From the NCBI GenBank assembly GCA_019745575.1, contig JAIETA010000064.1:1-33265 (forward strand): a DNA stretch of 33,265 bases, in the 5' to 3' direction. The DNA comes from Reyranella sp. Lineage in GTDB: Bacteria; Pseudomonadota; Alphaproteobacteria; Reyranellales; Reyranellaceae. Below, one piece after another: positions 23,546 through 31,762 of this stretch (positions are counted from its first letter, which is position 1; each line of letters opens with the position of its first letter). Below the pieces are notes generated by a model. It had not been told where the DNA came from and searched no databases. It worked only from the letters and a program-made list of their open reading frames with translations. The position numbers were made by a program, and so were the translations under genes.

Positions 23546-24624
23546 CCAGCGAGCTGGCCGGCCTGATCGCCCGGCGCATCGCGCTCGCCGGCCCGATCTC
23601 TCTCGCCGACTTCATGGCCGAAGCGCTCGGCCATCCGCGCCTCGGCTACTACCGCCGCGCAGCACCATTGGGCGCCGCCGGCGACTTCACCACGGCGCCG
23701 GAAATCTCGCAGATGTTCGGCGAGCTCGTCGGAGCATGGCTGGCCGACCGCTGGCAGGCCATGGGACGGCCGGCACCGGTGCGGCTGGTCGAACTCGGAC
23801 CGGGGCGCGGCACGCTGATGGCCGACGCCCTGCGCGCCACCCGCGGCGTGGCAGGCTTCCATGCCGCGATCGACCTGCACCTCGTCGAGACCAACGAGCC
23901 GCTGCGCGCCGCCCAGCGCGCCGCCCTGTCGAGCGTCCGGCCGACCTGGCACGAACGTTTCGACGGCGTGCCGGCCGGACCGCTCCTGCTGGTCGCCAAC
24001 GAGTTCTTCGACGCCCTGCCGGTCCGGCAGTTCCACCGCACGCCGCGGGGCTGGGTCGAACGCATGGTGGGGCTCGCCGCCGACGGCAGTCTGCGGCTCG
24101 CACTGGCGCCGGGCATCACCCCTTTCAGCGCCCTTTTGGGCGACGCCCCGCCCGGCGCCGAGGCCGAGATATCGGAGGCCGGCCGCAGCCTCGCCGCGGC
24201 GATCGGCGCGCGCATCGGCCGCGATGGCGGCTGGGCGCTGATCGTCGACTACGGCGTGCCGGAGGCCGGGCGCGCGGCCTCGCTGCAGGCTGTGCGCGGC
24301 CACCGCGGCGCCGACATCCTCGACCGGCCGGGCGAGACCGACCTCAGCGCTCATGTCGACTTCACCGCCCTCGCCGCGGCGGCCGGCGTACCGTGCTTCG
24401 GGCCGGTCAGCCAGGGCGACTTCCTGCGTCGGCTCGGCATCGAGCGGCGGGCCGCTGTCCTCAAAGAACGCGCACCCGCCGTGCAACGCCGCGCCATCGA
24501 CGCGGCACTGGCGCGCTTGATCGGCCCCGATCAAATGGGCACCCTCTTCCGCGTTCTGGCCGTGGGCGACACGAGAAGCGCCGCGCCGGCCGGCTTTGCG
24601 GAACCCCCCTCGGACGCGACATGA
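23542..24624 (+). CDS. MidA/NDUFAF7-family SAM-dependent methyltransferase
   Basis: A 360-residue class I protein-arginine methyltransferase-like enzyme. The N-terminal family region PISLADFMAEALGHPRLGYYRRAAPLGAAGDFTTAPEISQMFGELVGAW is highly characteristic. The SAM-binding motif is VELGPGRGTLMADALRA (residues 83-99). Later come HLVETNEPLRAAQ, LLVANEFFDALPVRQF and WALIVDYG. In mitochondria NDUFAF7 dimethylates an arginine of a complex I subunit during assembly; the bacterial target is unproven. Start: GTG at 23542, overlapping the lgt stop. Its stop overlaps the pgeF ATG, so lgt, this gene and pgeF are translationally coupled. The reading frame extends upstream through lgt but only as a shadow. 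Confidence 0.93.
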   Translation: MTSELAGLIARRIALAGPISLADFMAEALGHPRLGYYRRAAPLGAAGDFTTAPEISQMFGELVGAWLADRWQAMGRPAPVRLVELGPGRGTLMADALRATRGVAGFHAAIDLHLVETNEPLRAAQRAALSSVRPTWHERFDGVPAGPLLLVANEFFDALPVRQFHRTPRGWVERMVGLAADGSLRLALAPGITPFSALLGDAPPGAEAEISEAGRSLAAAIGARIGRDGGWALIVDYGVPEAGRAASLQAVRGHRGADILDRPGETDLSAHVDFTALAAAAGVPCFGPVSQGDFLRRLGIERRAAVLKERAPAVQRRAIDAALARLIGPDQMGTLFRVLAVGDTRSAAPAGFAEPPSDAT

Positions 24625-25388
24625 TCCTGGCCCAGACGCTTGCCGACCTCGACGGCGTGCAGCACCGCTTCTTCACCCGCGCCGGCGGCGTGAGCGCCGG
24701 CCTCTATTCGTCCCTGAACTGCGGCTACGGCTCGGGCGACGCGCCGGACAACGTGCGCGAGAACCGCCGCCGCGTCGCCGGTCATTTCACGCGAGCCGAA
24801 ACCGACCTGCTGACCCTCCACCAGATCCATTCGACCGACGTGCTGACCGTCGGCGGCGACCGCTGGCGTTCGCCGGGCGCACCCAAGGCCGACGCGCTGG
24901 TGACCGACCGGCCCGGGGTGGTGCTGGGCGTCCTCGCCGCCGACTGCGCGCCGGTCCTGCTGGCTGATGGCGATGCCGGCGTCGTGGGCGCGGCCCACGC
25001 CGGCTGGAAGGGCGCGCTGGGTGGCGTCGTCGAGGCCACGATCGCCGCCATGGAACGGCTGGGCGCCCGGCGCGAAGCCATCCGTGCCGCCATCGGCCCC
25101 TGCATCGGGCCCGACTCCTACGAGGTCGGCCCCGAGTTTCCCGCGCCGTTCCTGGCCCAGGACGACGCCAACGCCGCCTTCTTTCGCGCCGCCCCGCGCA
25201 CCGGCCACTTTCTGTTCGACCTGGCCGGCTACCTCGGCCGCCGCATCGCCCGCGCCGGCGTTGCCGCCAGCACGACCGGCCATGACACGCTGGCCGCCAC
25301 CGAGGATTTCTTCAGCTACCGCCGCAATACGCTCCAGGGCGTGCGCGACTACGGTCGCGGCCTGTCGGCCATCGCCTTGCGCGGCTGA
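24621..25388 (+). CDS. pgeF: Peptidoglycan editing factor / laccase-domain protein (PgeF, YfiH family)
   Basis: A 255-residue YfiH/LACC1-family protein. The metal-binding His-Cys-His set is visible: His70 in LHQIHSTDV, Cys109 in LAADCAPVLL and His126 in AAHAGWKGALGGV. HRFFTRAGGVSAGLYSSLNCG, AAIGPCIGPDSYEVG and DTLAATEDFFSYRRN are also characteristic. Family members have been linked to correct peptidoglycan composition in E. coli and to purine nucleoside phosphorylase/adenosine deaminase activity; the older 'multicopper polyphenol oxidase' name is doubtful. Its ATG overlaps the methyltransferase stop (ATGA). No cupredoxin domain is present. Confidence 0.95.
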   Translation: MILAQTLADLDGVQHRFFTRAGGVSAGLYSSLNCGYGSGDAPDNVRENRRRVAGHFTRAETDLLTLHQIHSTDVLTVGGDRWRSPGAPKADALVTDRPGVVLGVLAADCAPVLLADGDAGVVGAAHAGWKGALGGVVEATIAAMERLGARREAIRAAIGPCIGPDSYEVGPEFPAPFLAQDDANAAFFRAAPRTGHFLFDLAGYLGRRIARAGVAASTTGHDTLAATEDFFSYRRNTLQGVRDYGRGLSAIALRG

Positions 25389-25442
25389 CGTGCCGTACCT
25401 GATCATCCTGATGTTCTGCTGCTTGCTGGGACTCGTCGCGAC

Positions 25443-26402
25443 ATGCGCGCTGTTGTGATCCTGCTCTGCGGCGCCCTGCTGGGGGCGTGCGCGGCGGGTT
25501 CGCGCCCTTTCGAAACGGTGAGCTCGGAGGCGGCGCCCTATCGCTCGCCGCTGGACAAGGTGGACCTGGCCATCGCGGCGCCGCGCAACATGCCGCGCGA
25601 GATGGGCTCCCGGCTGGCGGCGGCGCTCGCCATCGAACTGCAGTCCTACGGCGTGGTGGCCGTGATCCAGCCGGCGGAGGCACCGATCCGGGTGGGTGGC
25701 GTGATGAGCACCCGAGATGCCGGCGAAGGCATAGAAGTCCAGATCGACTGGCGCATCGAGGGCAAGCCGGCCAATCAGGAACCGGCGGTCAGCCGGACGC
25801 GCACGCGCGGCGAGGACTATGCCGAAGCCAGCGACCGTCTGGTATCGCGTATGGCCCAGCAGGCTGCCCCGCGCATTGCCACCCTGATCGGCCGCCCCCC
25901 GACCTTCCAGCCGCGCTCGCCCGGGCAGGTCGCCGCCGGCCTCAGCATGCCGCCCGAGCCGCCGCCCGAGACCGCCGATGTCGCCACCGCCCCGCCCGGC
26001 CCAACGCCGGTCGCGGCGACCGCGGCCGTCCCGCCGCAAATCAAGGTGATGGTGGCGCCCGTCACCGGCGCGCCGTCCGACGGCAACCGCCAGCTCTTCT
26101 CGGGCATGCGGCGCGCCCTGGGGTCGAGCAAGGTCGTCATTTCGGATGCGGCCGGCGCCGACGTCTTCACCGTCATCGGCGCGGTGAGCCTGACGCCGAT
26201 CGATGAAAAGACAGGCCAACTGGTCGTAAAATGGCTGCTGAAGGACCCGGCGGGCAAGACCGTCGGCGATATCGAGCAATCCAACCCGGTGCCGCTTGCC
26301 GCCGCCCGGGGGTCGTGGGCGGGCTTCGGCGACATCGTGGCGACGGCGGCGTCGGAAGGTGTGCTCGAACTGCTGGAGAAGGCGCTCAGCCAGCCGCGCT
26401 AG
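25443..26402 (+). CDS. Predicted lipoprotein of unknown function
   Basis: A 319-residue protein with a lipoprotein signal peptide MRAVVILLCGALLGAC; the lipobox is LGAC with Cys16 as the lipidated residue. The residue after Cys is Ala, so an outer-membrane location is plausible. The body has two globular stretches (about 30-150 and 200-315) joined by a Pro/Ala-rich linker (about 165-200, PEPPPETADVATAPPGP). Both halves begin with a short beta-like segment followed by an amphipathic helix and contain GAVSLTP- or GGVMST-type strands, suggesting a duplicated domain. I do not recognise the family. It follows pgeF after 54 bases in the same direction and would be a substrate for the upstream Lgt. 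Confidence 0.8.
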   Translation: MRAVVILLCGALLGACAAGSRPFETVSSEAAPYRSPLDKVDLAIAAPRNMPREMGSRLAAALAIELQSYGVVAVIQPAEAPIRVGGVMSTRDAGEGIEVQIDWRIEGKPANQEPAVSRTRTRGEDYAEASDRLVSRMAQQAAPRIATLIGRPPTFQPRSPGQVAAGLSMPPEPPPETADVATAPPGPTPVAATAAVPPQIKVMVAPVTGAPSDGNRQLFSGMRRALGSSKVVISDAAGADVFTVIGAVSLTPIDEKTGQLVVKWLLKDPAGKTVGDIEQSNPVPLAAARGSWAGFGDIVATAASEGVLELLEKALSQPR

Positions 26403-26427
26403 GCGGCTTCATGAACTCTGAATCGGC

Positions 26428-26458
26428 TTGTCAGAGGGGGGCCTCCGGCTGCTACTGT
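26428..26458 (+). promoter_or_regulatory. Possible promoter of the peptide transporter operon
   Basis: TTGTCA (26428-26433) and TACTGT (26453-26458) are separated by 19 bases, about 60 bases before the ATG at 26517. The spacing is long. TACTGTC resembles the TAnnGTC strings before three other genes here. Confidence 0.3.
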
Positions 26459-26516
26459 CCCGGAGAGCGGCTCAATTCTTGCAAAGACAGACCGCACATT
26501 CAGGGAGTCCTAACCA

Positions 26517-28103
26517 ATGTTCAATTTCAGGAAGTCGGTCGCGACCGTCATGGCGGCCGCCAGTCTGACCGGACTGCTGGGAATCGCGCCGGCCCAGGCG
26601 CAGACCCTCAAGGTCGTCATGCATTCGGATCTGAAGATTCTCGATCCGATCTGGACGACTGCCTACATCGTACGCAACCACGGCTATCTCGTCTGGGACA
26701 CGCTGTTCGCGATGGACGAGAAGTTCGAGGTCAAGCCTCAGATGGTCGACAAGTGGGAGGTCTCGCCCGACAAGCTGACCTGGACCTTCACGCTGCGTGA
26801 CGGCCTCGAGTGGCACGACGGCAAGCCGGTCACGGCCGAGGACTGCGTCGCGTCGATCAAGCGCTGGGCGGCCAAGGATTCGATGGGCCAGAAGCTGATG
26901 GGCTCGGTGAAGAGCCTCGATGTCGTCGACGCCAAGACCTTCAAGATGACCATGACGGAACCTTACGGCCTGGTGCTGGAGTCTCTCGGCAAGCCGTCGT
27001 CCAACGTCCCCTTCATGATGCCGGCTCGCGTCGCCGCCACCGATCCGAACACTCAGATCAAGGTCGAGGACGTGGTCGGCTCCGGTCCCTTCATCTTCAA
27101 GCGCGATGAATGGAAGCCCGGCGAAAAGACGGTCTACGTCAAGAATCCCAAGTACAAGCCGCGTAGCGAGGCACCGTCGGGCCTGGCCGGCGGCAAGGTC
27201 GCCAAGGTCGATCGCGTCGAGTGGATCTGGATCTCCGACGTCCAAACCCAGGTCGGCGCCATCCAGAATGGCGAAATCGACATGATCGAATCGCCCGGCC
27301 ACGATCTGCTGCCGCTGTTGGCCAAGGACAAGAACATCTCCCTGGTCACGACGAACCCGACCGGAAATCAGTACACCTTCCGCTTCAACAGCACGGCCAA
27401 GCCGTTCGACAATGCCAAGGTCCGTCACGCCGTGTTCGTGGCCTTCGCCCAGGACGACTTCCTCAAGGCGACCATCGGCGATCCGAAGTACTACAAGGTC
27501 TGCAAGGCGCCGTTCATCTGCGGGACCCCGCTGGCCACCGACGCCGGCATGGCCGATGTGCTGAATGGCAACGCCGCCAAGGCCAAGCAGCTCCTGACCG
27601 AGGCCGGCTACGACGGCACGCCGATCGTGCTGATGCAGTCGACCGACCTGCAGGTGCTCACCAACCTCGCGCCGGTCGCCAAGGCGCAGTTGGAGCGGGC
27701 CGGCTTCAAGGTCGACCTGGTGGCGATGGACTGGCAGACCCTGGTTGCGCGTCGCGTCAAGAAGGATCCGCCGAGCCAGGGTGGCTGGCACGCCTTCCTC
27801 ACCTCTTGGGTGGCCGCCGACATCCTCAACCCGGTGATGGCCGGCTTCTTCAACGCCTCGTGCGACAAGGCCATGTTCGGCTGGCCATGCGACGCCACGA
27901 TCGAGAAGTTCCGCGACCAGTTCTCGAAGGAATCGGATCCGGCCAAGCAAAAGGCCATCGTCGAAGCCCTGCAGAAATACTGGGTCGACCACCCGACCCA
28001 TATCAACGTCGGGCAGTGGTATGCGCCGCTCGCCCGGCGCAACACCGTCGAAGGCAACATGATCGCGCCGGTGACGGTGTTCTGGAACGTGACCAAGAAG
28101 TAG
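26517..28103 (+). CDS. Peptide-type ABC transporter substrate-binding protein 1
   Basis: A 528-residue periplasmic SBP family 5 (DppA/OppA-like) protein. The signal peptide spans about residues 1-28 (MFNFRKSVATVMAAASLTG, cleavage after PAQAQ). The mature start QTLKVVMHSDLKILDPIWTTAYIVRNHGYLVWDTLF and the family signature region WEVSPDKLTWTFTLRDGLEWHDGKPVTAEDCVASIKRW are clear. Cysteines in YYKVCKAPFICGTP and CDKAMFGWPCD may form disulfides. Start: ATG at 26517 with GGGAG upstream. It is followed by a close paralogue, and both share the downstream permeases and ATPase. The ligand could be peptides, opines or glutathione-like compounds; the sequence does not decide. Confidence 0.93.
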   Translation: MFNFRKSVATVMAAASLTGLLGIAPAQAQTLKVVMHSDLKILDPIWTTAYIVRNHGYLVWDTLFAMDEKFEVKPQMVDKWEVSPDKLTWTFTLRDGLEWHDGKPVTAEDCVASIKRWAAKDSMGQKLMGSVKSLDVVDAKTFKMTMTEPYGLVLESLGKPSSNVPFMMPARVAATDPNTQIKVEDVVGSGPFIFKRDEWKPGEKTVYVKNPKYKPRSEAPSGLAGGKVAKVDRVEWIWISDVQTQVGAIQNGEIDMIESPGHDLLPLLAKDKNISLVTTNPTGNQYTFRFNSTAKPFDNAKVRHAVFVAFAQDDFLKATIGDPKYYKVCKAPFICGTPLATDAGMADVLNGNAAKAKQLLTEAGYDGTPIVLMQSTDLQVLTNLAPVAKAQLERAGFKVDLVAMDWQTLVARRVKKDPPSQGGWHAFLTSWVAADILNPVMAGFFNASCDKAMFGWPCDATIEKFRDQFSKESDPAKQKAIVEALQKYWVDHPTHINVGQWYAPLARRNTVEGNMIAPVTVFWNVTKK

Positions 28104-28110
28104 GAGGTCA

Positions 28111-28136
28111 GCGCGCGGGGGTCCGCCCCCGCGCGC
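28111..28136 (+). terminator. Intercistronic hairpin 1 after binding protein 1
   Basis: A perfect 11-bp stem, GCGCGCGGGGG (28111-28121) with CCCCCGCGCGC (28126-28136), closes a TCCG loop seven bases after the stop codon. No T-run follows, so it more likely protects the upstream mRNA or partly attenuates transcription. Confidence 0.5.
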
Positions 28137-28144
28137 CCACCGAC

Positions 28145-28168
28145 GAAGGCGGATGGGGGTCCGCCTTC
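28145..28168 (+). terminator. Intercistronic hairpin 2 before binding protein 2
   Basis: GAAGGCGGA (28145-28153) pairs perfectly with TCCGCCTTC (28160-28168) across a 6-base loop. It follows hairpin 1 by eight bases, and 20 bases separate it from the ribosome site of the second binding-protein gene. Confidence 0.45.
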
Positions 28169-28199
28169 CTCCGTGGGAGAAAAACCGAGAGGGGCTTCG

Positions 28200-29780
28200 A
28201 TGAAACAGGTGATGAGACGGACACTCGCCGCGATCGCCGCTGGCGCAGTGGTGGCGGCAGCGGGACCGGTGATGGCCCAGGGCAAGACCCTCAAGGTCGT
28301 GCAGCACGGAAATCTGACAATCCTCGATCCGGTCTGGACGACGGCCTACGTCACGCGAAACCACGGCTATCTGATCTACGACACGCTGTTCGCCGCCGAC
28401 GGCGACTACGCCGTCAAGCCCCAGATGGTCGACACCTACACGGTGTCGCCGGACAAGACCGTCTGGACGTTCACGCTGCGCGATGGCCTCGAATGGCATG
28501 ACGGCAAACCCGTCACGTCGGCCGATTGCATCGCCTCGCTGCAGCGCTGGGGCAAGCGCGACGCCATGGGCCTGAAGCTCATGGACTTCGTCAAGGAATT
28601 CAAGGAGGTCGACGGCAAGACTTTCCAGATGGTGCTGAAGGAGCCCTACGGCCTCGTCCTCGACACACTCGGCAAGCCGAGTTCCAACGTGCCGTTCATG
28701 ATGCCCAAAGCCGTCGCCGACACCGACGCCTTCAAGCAGTTCGATTCCTACATCGGCTCCGGCCCGTTCATCTATCGGGCCGCCGAGTCGAAGCCCGGCG
28801 AACGCCACGTCTACGTCAAGAATCCGAAGTACAAGCCGCGCAGCGAAGCGCCGTCGGGCCTGGCCGGCGGCAAGGTCGCCAAGGTCGACCGGGTCGAGAT
28901 CATCGAGATGCCAGACACCCTGCAGCAGGTGAATGCGCTGATCGCCGGTGAGATCGACATCATCGAGGCGCCGCCGCACGACCTCCTGCCGACGCTGAAG
29001 AAAGACAAGAACATTGCGCTCGACGACTGGAACCCGCTGGGCCATGTCTTCGTCATCCGCTTCAACCACCTGGTGAAGCCGTTCGACAATCCCAAGGTGC
29101 GTCTGGCCGCGCTTCACGCCATCAACCAGGAGGACTACCTCAAGGCGACCGTCGGCGATCCGGCCTACTACAAAGTCTGCGGCGCCGCGTTTATCTGCGG
29201 CACACCCAATGCCTCCGACAAGGGCTCGGACATCCTGCTCAAGTCAAATTTCGAGAAATCGAAGGAACTCCTGAAGGAAGCCGGCTACGACGGCACGCCG
29301 GTCGTCCTGATGCAGTCGACCACGCTGCCTATCCTCACCAATACCGCGCCCGTCACCAAGTCGCTGCTCGAGAAGGGCGGCTTCAAGGTCGACATGCAGT
29401 CGATGGACTGGCAGACACTGGTCAGCCGCCGCACCAAGAAGGACGCACCGAGTGCCGGCGGCTGGAACGTCTTCCACACCTACTCGGTGTCGGCCGACGC
29501 GCTCAACCCGATCTCCAACTCCTACTTCGTGGCGGCTGGCGACAAGTCCTGGTTCGGCTGGCCGACCGATCCCGAGATGGAGAAGCTACGGGACGCCTAC
29601 GCCAAGGAGACCGATCCGGCCAAGGCCAAGGCGCTCGCCGAAGCCGTGCAGCTTCGCGCCCTCGAGACCGCCCAGTTCGGCTGGATCGGCCAGTGGTACG
29701 GGCCGGGCGCAAGACGGACCAACGTCACGGGCTGGCTCAAGGCTCCGGTTCCGGTGTTCTGGAACATCGAAAAGAAGTGA
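28200..29780 (+). CDS. Peptide-type ABC transporter substrate-binding protein 2 (tandem paralogue)
   Basis: A 526-residue SBP family 5 protein, collinear with the preceding gene over its whole length. The signal peptide is about residues 1-26 (MKQVMRRTLAAIAAGAVVA, cleavage after PVMAQ). Shared blocks include GLEWHDGKPVT, EPYGLVL, GKPSSNVPFMMP, VKNPKYKPRSEAPSGLAGG, YYKVC-A-FICGTP and the end GPVPVFWN-like motif (APVPVFWNIEKK). A 38-base stretch is identical at DNA level (27174-27211 and 28851-28888). It lacks the CDKAMFGWPCD cysteines of paralogue 1 (here GDKSWFGWPTD), so ligand range may differ. Start: ATG at 28200 with GAGAGGGG upstream; the GTG-region start at 28173 would use the hairpin sequence and is rejected. 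Confidence 0.93.
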   Translation: MKQVMRRTLAAIAAGAVVAAAGPVMAQGKTLKVVQHGNLTILDPVWTTAYVTRNHGYLIYDTLFAADGDYAVKPQMVDTYTVSPDKTVWTFTLRDGLEWHDGKPVTSADCIASLQRWGKRDAMGLKLMDFVKEFKEVDGKTFQMVLKEPYGLVLDTLGKPSSNVPFMMPKAVADTDAFKQFDSYIGSGPFIYRAAESKPGERHVYVKNPKYKPRSEAPSGLAGGKVAKVDRVEIIEMPDTLQQVNALIAGEIDIIEAPPHDLLPTLKKDKNIALDDWNPLGHVFVIRFNHLVKPFDNPKVRLAALHAINQEDYLKATVGDPAYYKVCGAAFICGTPNASDKGSDILLKSNFEKSKELLKEAGYDGTPVVLMQSTTLPILTNTAPVTKSLLEKGGFKVDMQSMDWQTLVSRRTKKDAPSAGGWNVFHTYSVSADALNPISNSYFVAAGDKSWFGWPTDPEMEKLRDAYAKETDPAKAKALAEAVQLRALETAQFGWIGQWYGPGARRTNVTGWLKAPVPVFWNIEKK

Positions 29781-29787
29781 CGGCGCT

Positions 29788-29803
29788 GTCGCCAGCCGGC
29801 GAC
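29788..29803 (+). repeat. Small hairpin after binding protein 2
   Basis: GTCGCC-AGCC-GGCGAC is a perfect 6-bp stem with a 4-base loop beginning eight bases after the stop codon. It lacks a T-run and sits just before a REP-like element. Confidence 0.4.
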
Positions 29804-29813
29804 CGTGCCGCTA

Positions 29814-29876
29814 TGCCGAGCGGAGCGAAGGATCTTTCGGGACACGCAAAGGTCCCTCGCTTCGTCGGGGACGACA
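29814..29876. repeat. REP/BIME-like palindromic element in the transporter operon
   Basis: A left unit near 29814-29840 (GCCGAGCGGAGCGAAGGATC) and an inverted right unit near 29847-29876 (reverse complement GTCGTCCCCGACGAAGCGAG) face each other with a short AT-richer middle. The pattern, CC-GAGCG-AGCG-AAGG-ATC with its complement ending in GGGACGAC, is the widespread intergenic palindromic repeat type of many proteobacteria. A second member lies at 31787-31892. Confidence 0.6.
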
Positions 29877-29888
29877 GATAGAGGGAAA

Positions 29889-30830
29889 ATGCTCGATTTC
29901 ATCGTCCGCCGACTGATCGCCATCATCCCCGTGCTCACGGTGGTGGCGGTGTTCGTCTTCCTCATGCTGCGGCTGACGCCGGGCGATCCGGCGGCGGTCA
30001 TCGCCGGCGACAACGCGACGTCGGACCAGATCGACGACATCCGCCGCAAGCTCGGCCTCGACGAGCCGATCTGGACGCAGTTCGTCATCTGGATCAGCAA
30101 CATGCTGCAGGGCAATTTCGGCGAGAGCTTCTTCTTCAAGAAGACCGTGGCTGAATTGATCGCCCAGCGGGTCGAGCCGACACTGGCACTGGCGGTGTGC
30201 ACGCTGGTCTTCGCCGTGACACTCTCGGTGCCGCTCGGCGTGCTCGCCGCCTACCGCCAGGGATCGATGCTCGATCGCGTCGTCATGGGCTTTTCGGTGC
30301 TGGGTTTCTCGGTGCCGGGTTTCGTCATCGGCTATTGCCTGATCTATGTCTTCGCCATCGAACTCGGCTGGCTGCCGGTGCAGGGCTATATCCGGATCGG
30401 CGTCAATTTCTGGGCCTTCCTGGAGCGCATGGTGCTGCCCTCCCTGACCCTGTCGGTGGGCTTCATCGCGCTGATCTCGCGCATCACGCGCGCCTCGGTG
30501 CTCGAGGTGCTGAACGAAGACTATATCCGCACCGCGCGCGCCAAGGGGCTGTCCAATCGCGTGGTCCTGATGCGCCACGCGCTACGCAACGCCGCGGTGC
30601 CGATCCTGACCGTGATCGGCCTCGGCATCGCCATCCTGATCGGCGGCGCCGTGGTGACGGAGAGCGTGTTCGGCCTGCCCGGGCTCGGCCGCCTCACCGT
30701 CGAGGCCGTGTTGAGCCGCGACTTCCCGACCATCCAGACGGTCATCCTGATGTTCTCCGTGGTCTATGTCGTGATCAACCTGCTGATCGACATCAGCTAC
30801 ACCCTGTTCGACCCGAGGATCCGCTATTGA
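29889..30830 (+). CDS. Peptide-type ABC transporter permease (DppB type)
   Basis: A 313-residue inner-membrane permease. The N-terminal MLDFIVRRLIAIIPVLTVVAVFVFLMLRLTPGDPA is the classic DppB/OppB start, followed by IRRKLGLDEPIWTQFVIWI. Six transmembrane segments are apparent. The ATPase-contacting loop is DYIRTARAKGLSNRVVLMRHALRNAAVPILT, followed by GGAVVTESVFGLPGLGRL. Start: ATG at 29889 with GAGGGA upstream, directly after the REP-like element. Its stop codon overlaps the TTG start of the partner permease. Confidence 0.95.
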   Translation: MLDFIVRRLIAIIPVLTVVAVFVFLMLRLTPGDPAAVIAGDNATSDQIDDIRRKLGLDEPIWTQFVIWISNMLQGNFGESFFFKKTVAELIAQRVEPTLALAVCTLVFAVTLSVPLGVLAAYRQGSMLDRVVMGFSVLGFSVPGFVIGYCLIYVFAIELGWLPVQGYIRIGVNFWAFLERMVLPSLTLSVGFIALISRITRASVLEVLNEDYIRTARAKGLSNRVVLMRHALRNAAVPILTVIGLGIAILIGGAVVTESVFGLPGLGRLTVEAVLSRDFPTIQTVILMFSVVYVVINLLIDISYTLFDPRIRY

Positions 30831-31762
30831 GCGCCATCATCGAAGAAGTCGTCGACTCCGCCTCCATCGCGGCGGCATCGACCAAGCGCAAGAGCCTCTG
30901 GCTCGCGGCGATCAAGAACCCCAACGTCATCATCGGCGGGTCCATCCTGCTGATCATGCTGATGATCGGCGTGCTGGCGCCGTTTCTCGGCACGGTCGAT
31001 CCGACGCGCATCGATCCCGCGGGGCGCAACAAGAAGCCCGGCACCGAGATCACCATGCGGCTGGACGACGGCACCACGGTCAAGCGCGTGGCCATCATGG
31101 GCACCGACAGTCTCGGTCGCGACATCTACAGCCGGGTGCTCTACGGGGCGCGGGTCTCGCTGGCGGTCGGCGTCTCCGTCGCCATCATCGCGGTCGCCAT
31201 CGGCGTGGTGATCGGCCTGATCTCGGGATACATCCGGTGGCTCGACGGCATCATCATGCGCATAATGGACGGGCTGATGGCGATACCGGGCATATTGCTC
31301 GCCATCGCCCTGGTCTCGATCTGGCGCGCCGGCCTGATCACGGTCGTTTTCGCCATCGTCGTGCCCGACGTGCCGCGCGTCGTGCGCCTCGTGCGATCGA
31401 TTGTGCTGACGGTGCGCGAGGAACCCTATGTCGAGGGCGCCATTTCGGTCGGCACGCCGTCCTGGATCCTGATGTTCCGCCACATTCTGCCCAACTGCGT
31501 GGCACCGCTGATCGTGCAGGGTACGTTCCTCGCCGCCGCCGCGATCCTGGTCGAGGCGGCGCTCAGCTTCCTGGGCATCGGCATCCCGCCCGAGATTCCG
31601 AGCTGGGGCAACATCATGGCCGAGGGCCGCACGCTGTTCCGGGTGTTCCCGCACAACATCTTCTTCCCCGGCATCTTCCTCGCGCTCACCGTGCTGGCAA
31701 TCAACATCATGGGCGACGGGCTGCGCGACACGCTCGATCCGAAGATGAGCAAGAAGGTATGA
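30827..31762 (+). CDS. Peptide-type ABC transporter permease (DppC type)
   Basis: A 311-residue inner-membrane permease, partner of the preceding one. After an N-terminal cytosolic tail (MSAIIEEVVDSASIAAASTKRKSLW) come a first membrane segment (residues about 34-55, NVIIGGSILLIMLMIGVLAPFLG), a periplasmic loop ending MGTDSLGRDIYSRVLYGARVSL, and the core. The EAA-type loop is EEPYVEGAISVGTPSWILMFRHILPNCVAPLIV, and FLGIGIPPEIPSWGNIMAEGR is typical of DppC/OppC. Start: TTG at 30827 overlaps the previous stop (TTGA) and has GAGGA upstream; no ATG or GTG start fits before the first membrane segment. Its last codons and stop form half of a long perfect inverted repeat. Confidence 0.93.
   Translation: MSAIIEEVVDSASIAAASTKRKSLWLAAIKNPNVIIGGSILLIMLMIGVLAPFLGTVDPTRIDPAGRNKKPGTEITMRLDDGTTVKRVAIMGTDSLGRDIYSRVLYGARVSLAVGVSVAIIAVAIGVVIGLISGYIRWLDGIIMRIMDGLMAIPGILLAIALVSIWRAGLITVVFAIVVPDVPRVVRLVRSIVLTVREEPYVEGAISVGTPSWILMFRHILPNCVAPLIVQGTFLAAAAILVEAALSFLGIGIPPEIPSWGNIMAEGRTLFRVFPHNIFFPGIFLALTVLAINIMGDGLRDTLDPKMSKKV

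Noticed and set aside
24621-25388. Annotation of the PgeF-family gene as a multicopper laccase.
   Set aside because: The protein has the single YfiH-type His-Cys-His metal site and no cupredoxin domains, so a true laccase is not supported.
26472-29117. A very long open frame (881 codons) on the minus strand opposite the two binding-protein genes.
   Set aside because: It mirrors two well-supported SBP genes with signal peptides and ribosome sites; its translation is rich in His, Arg, Asp and Gly without any family motif, as expected for an antisense frame in GC-rich DNA.
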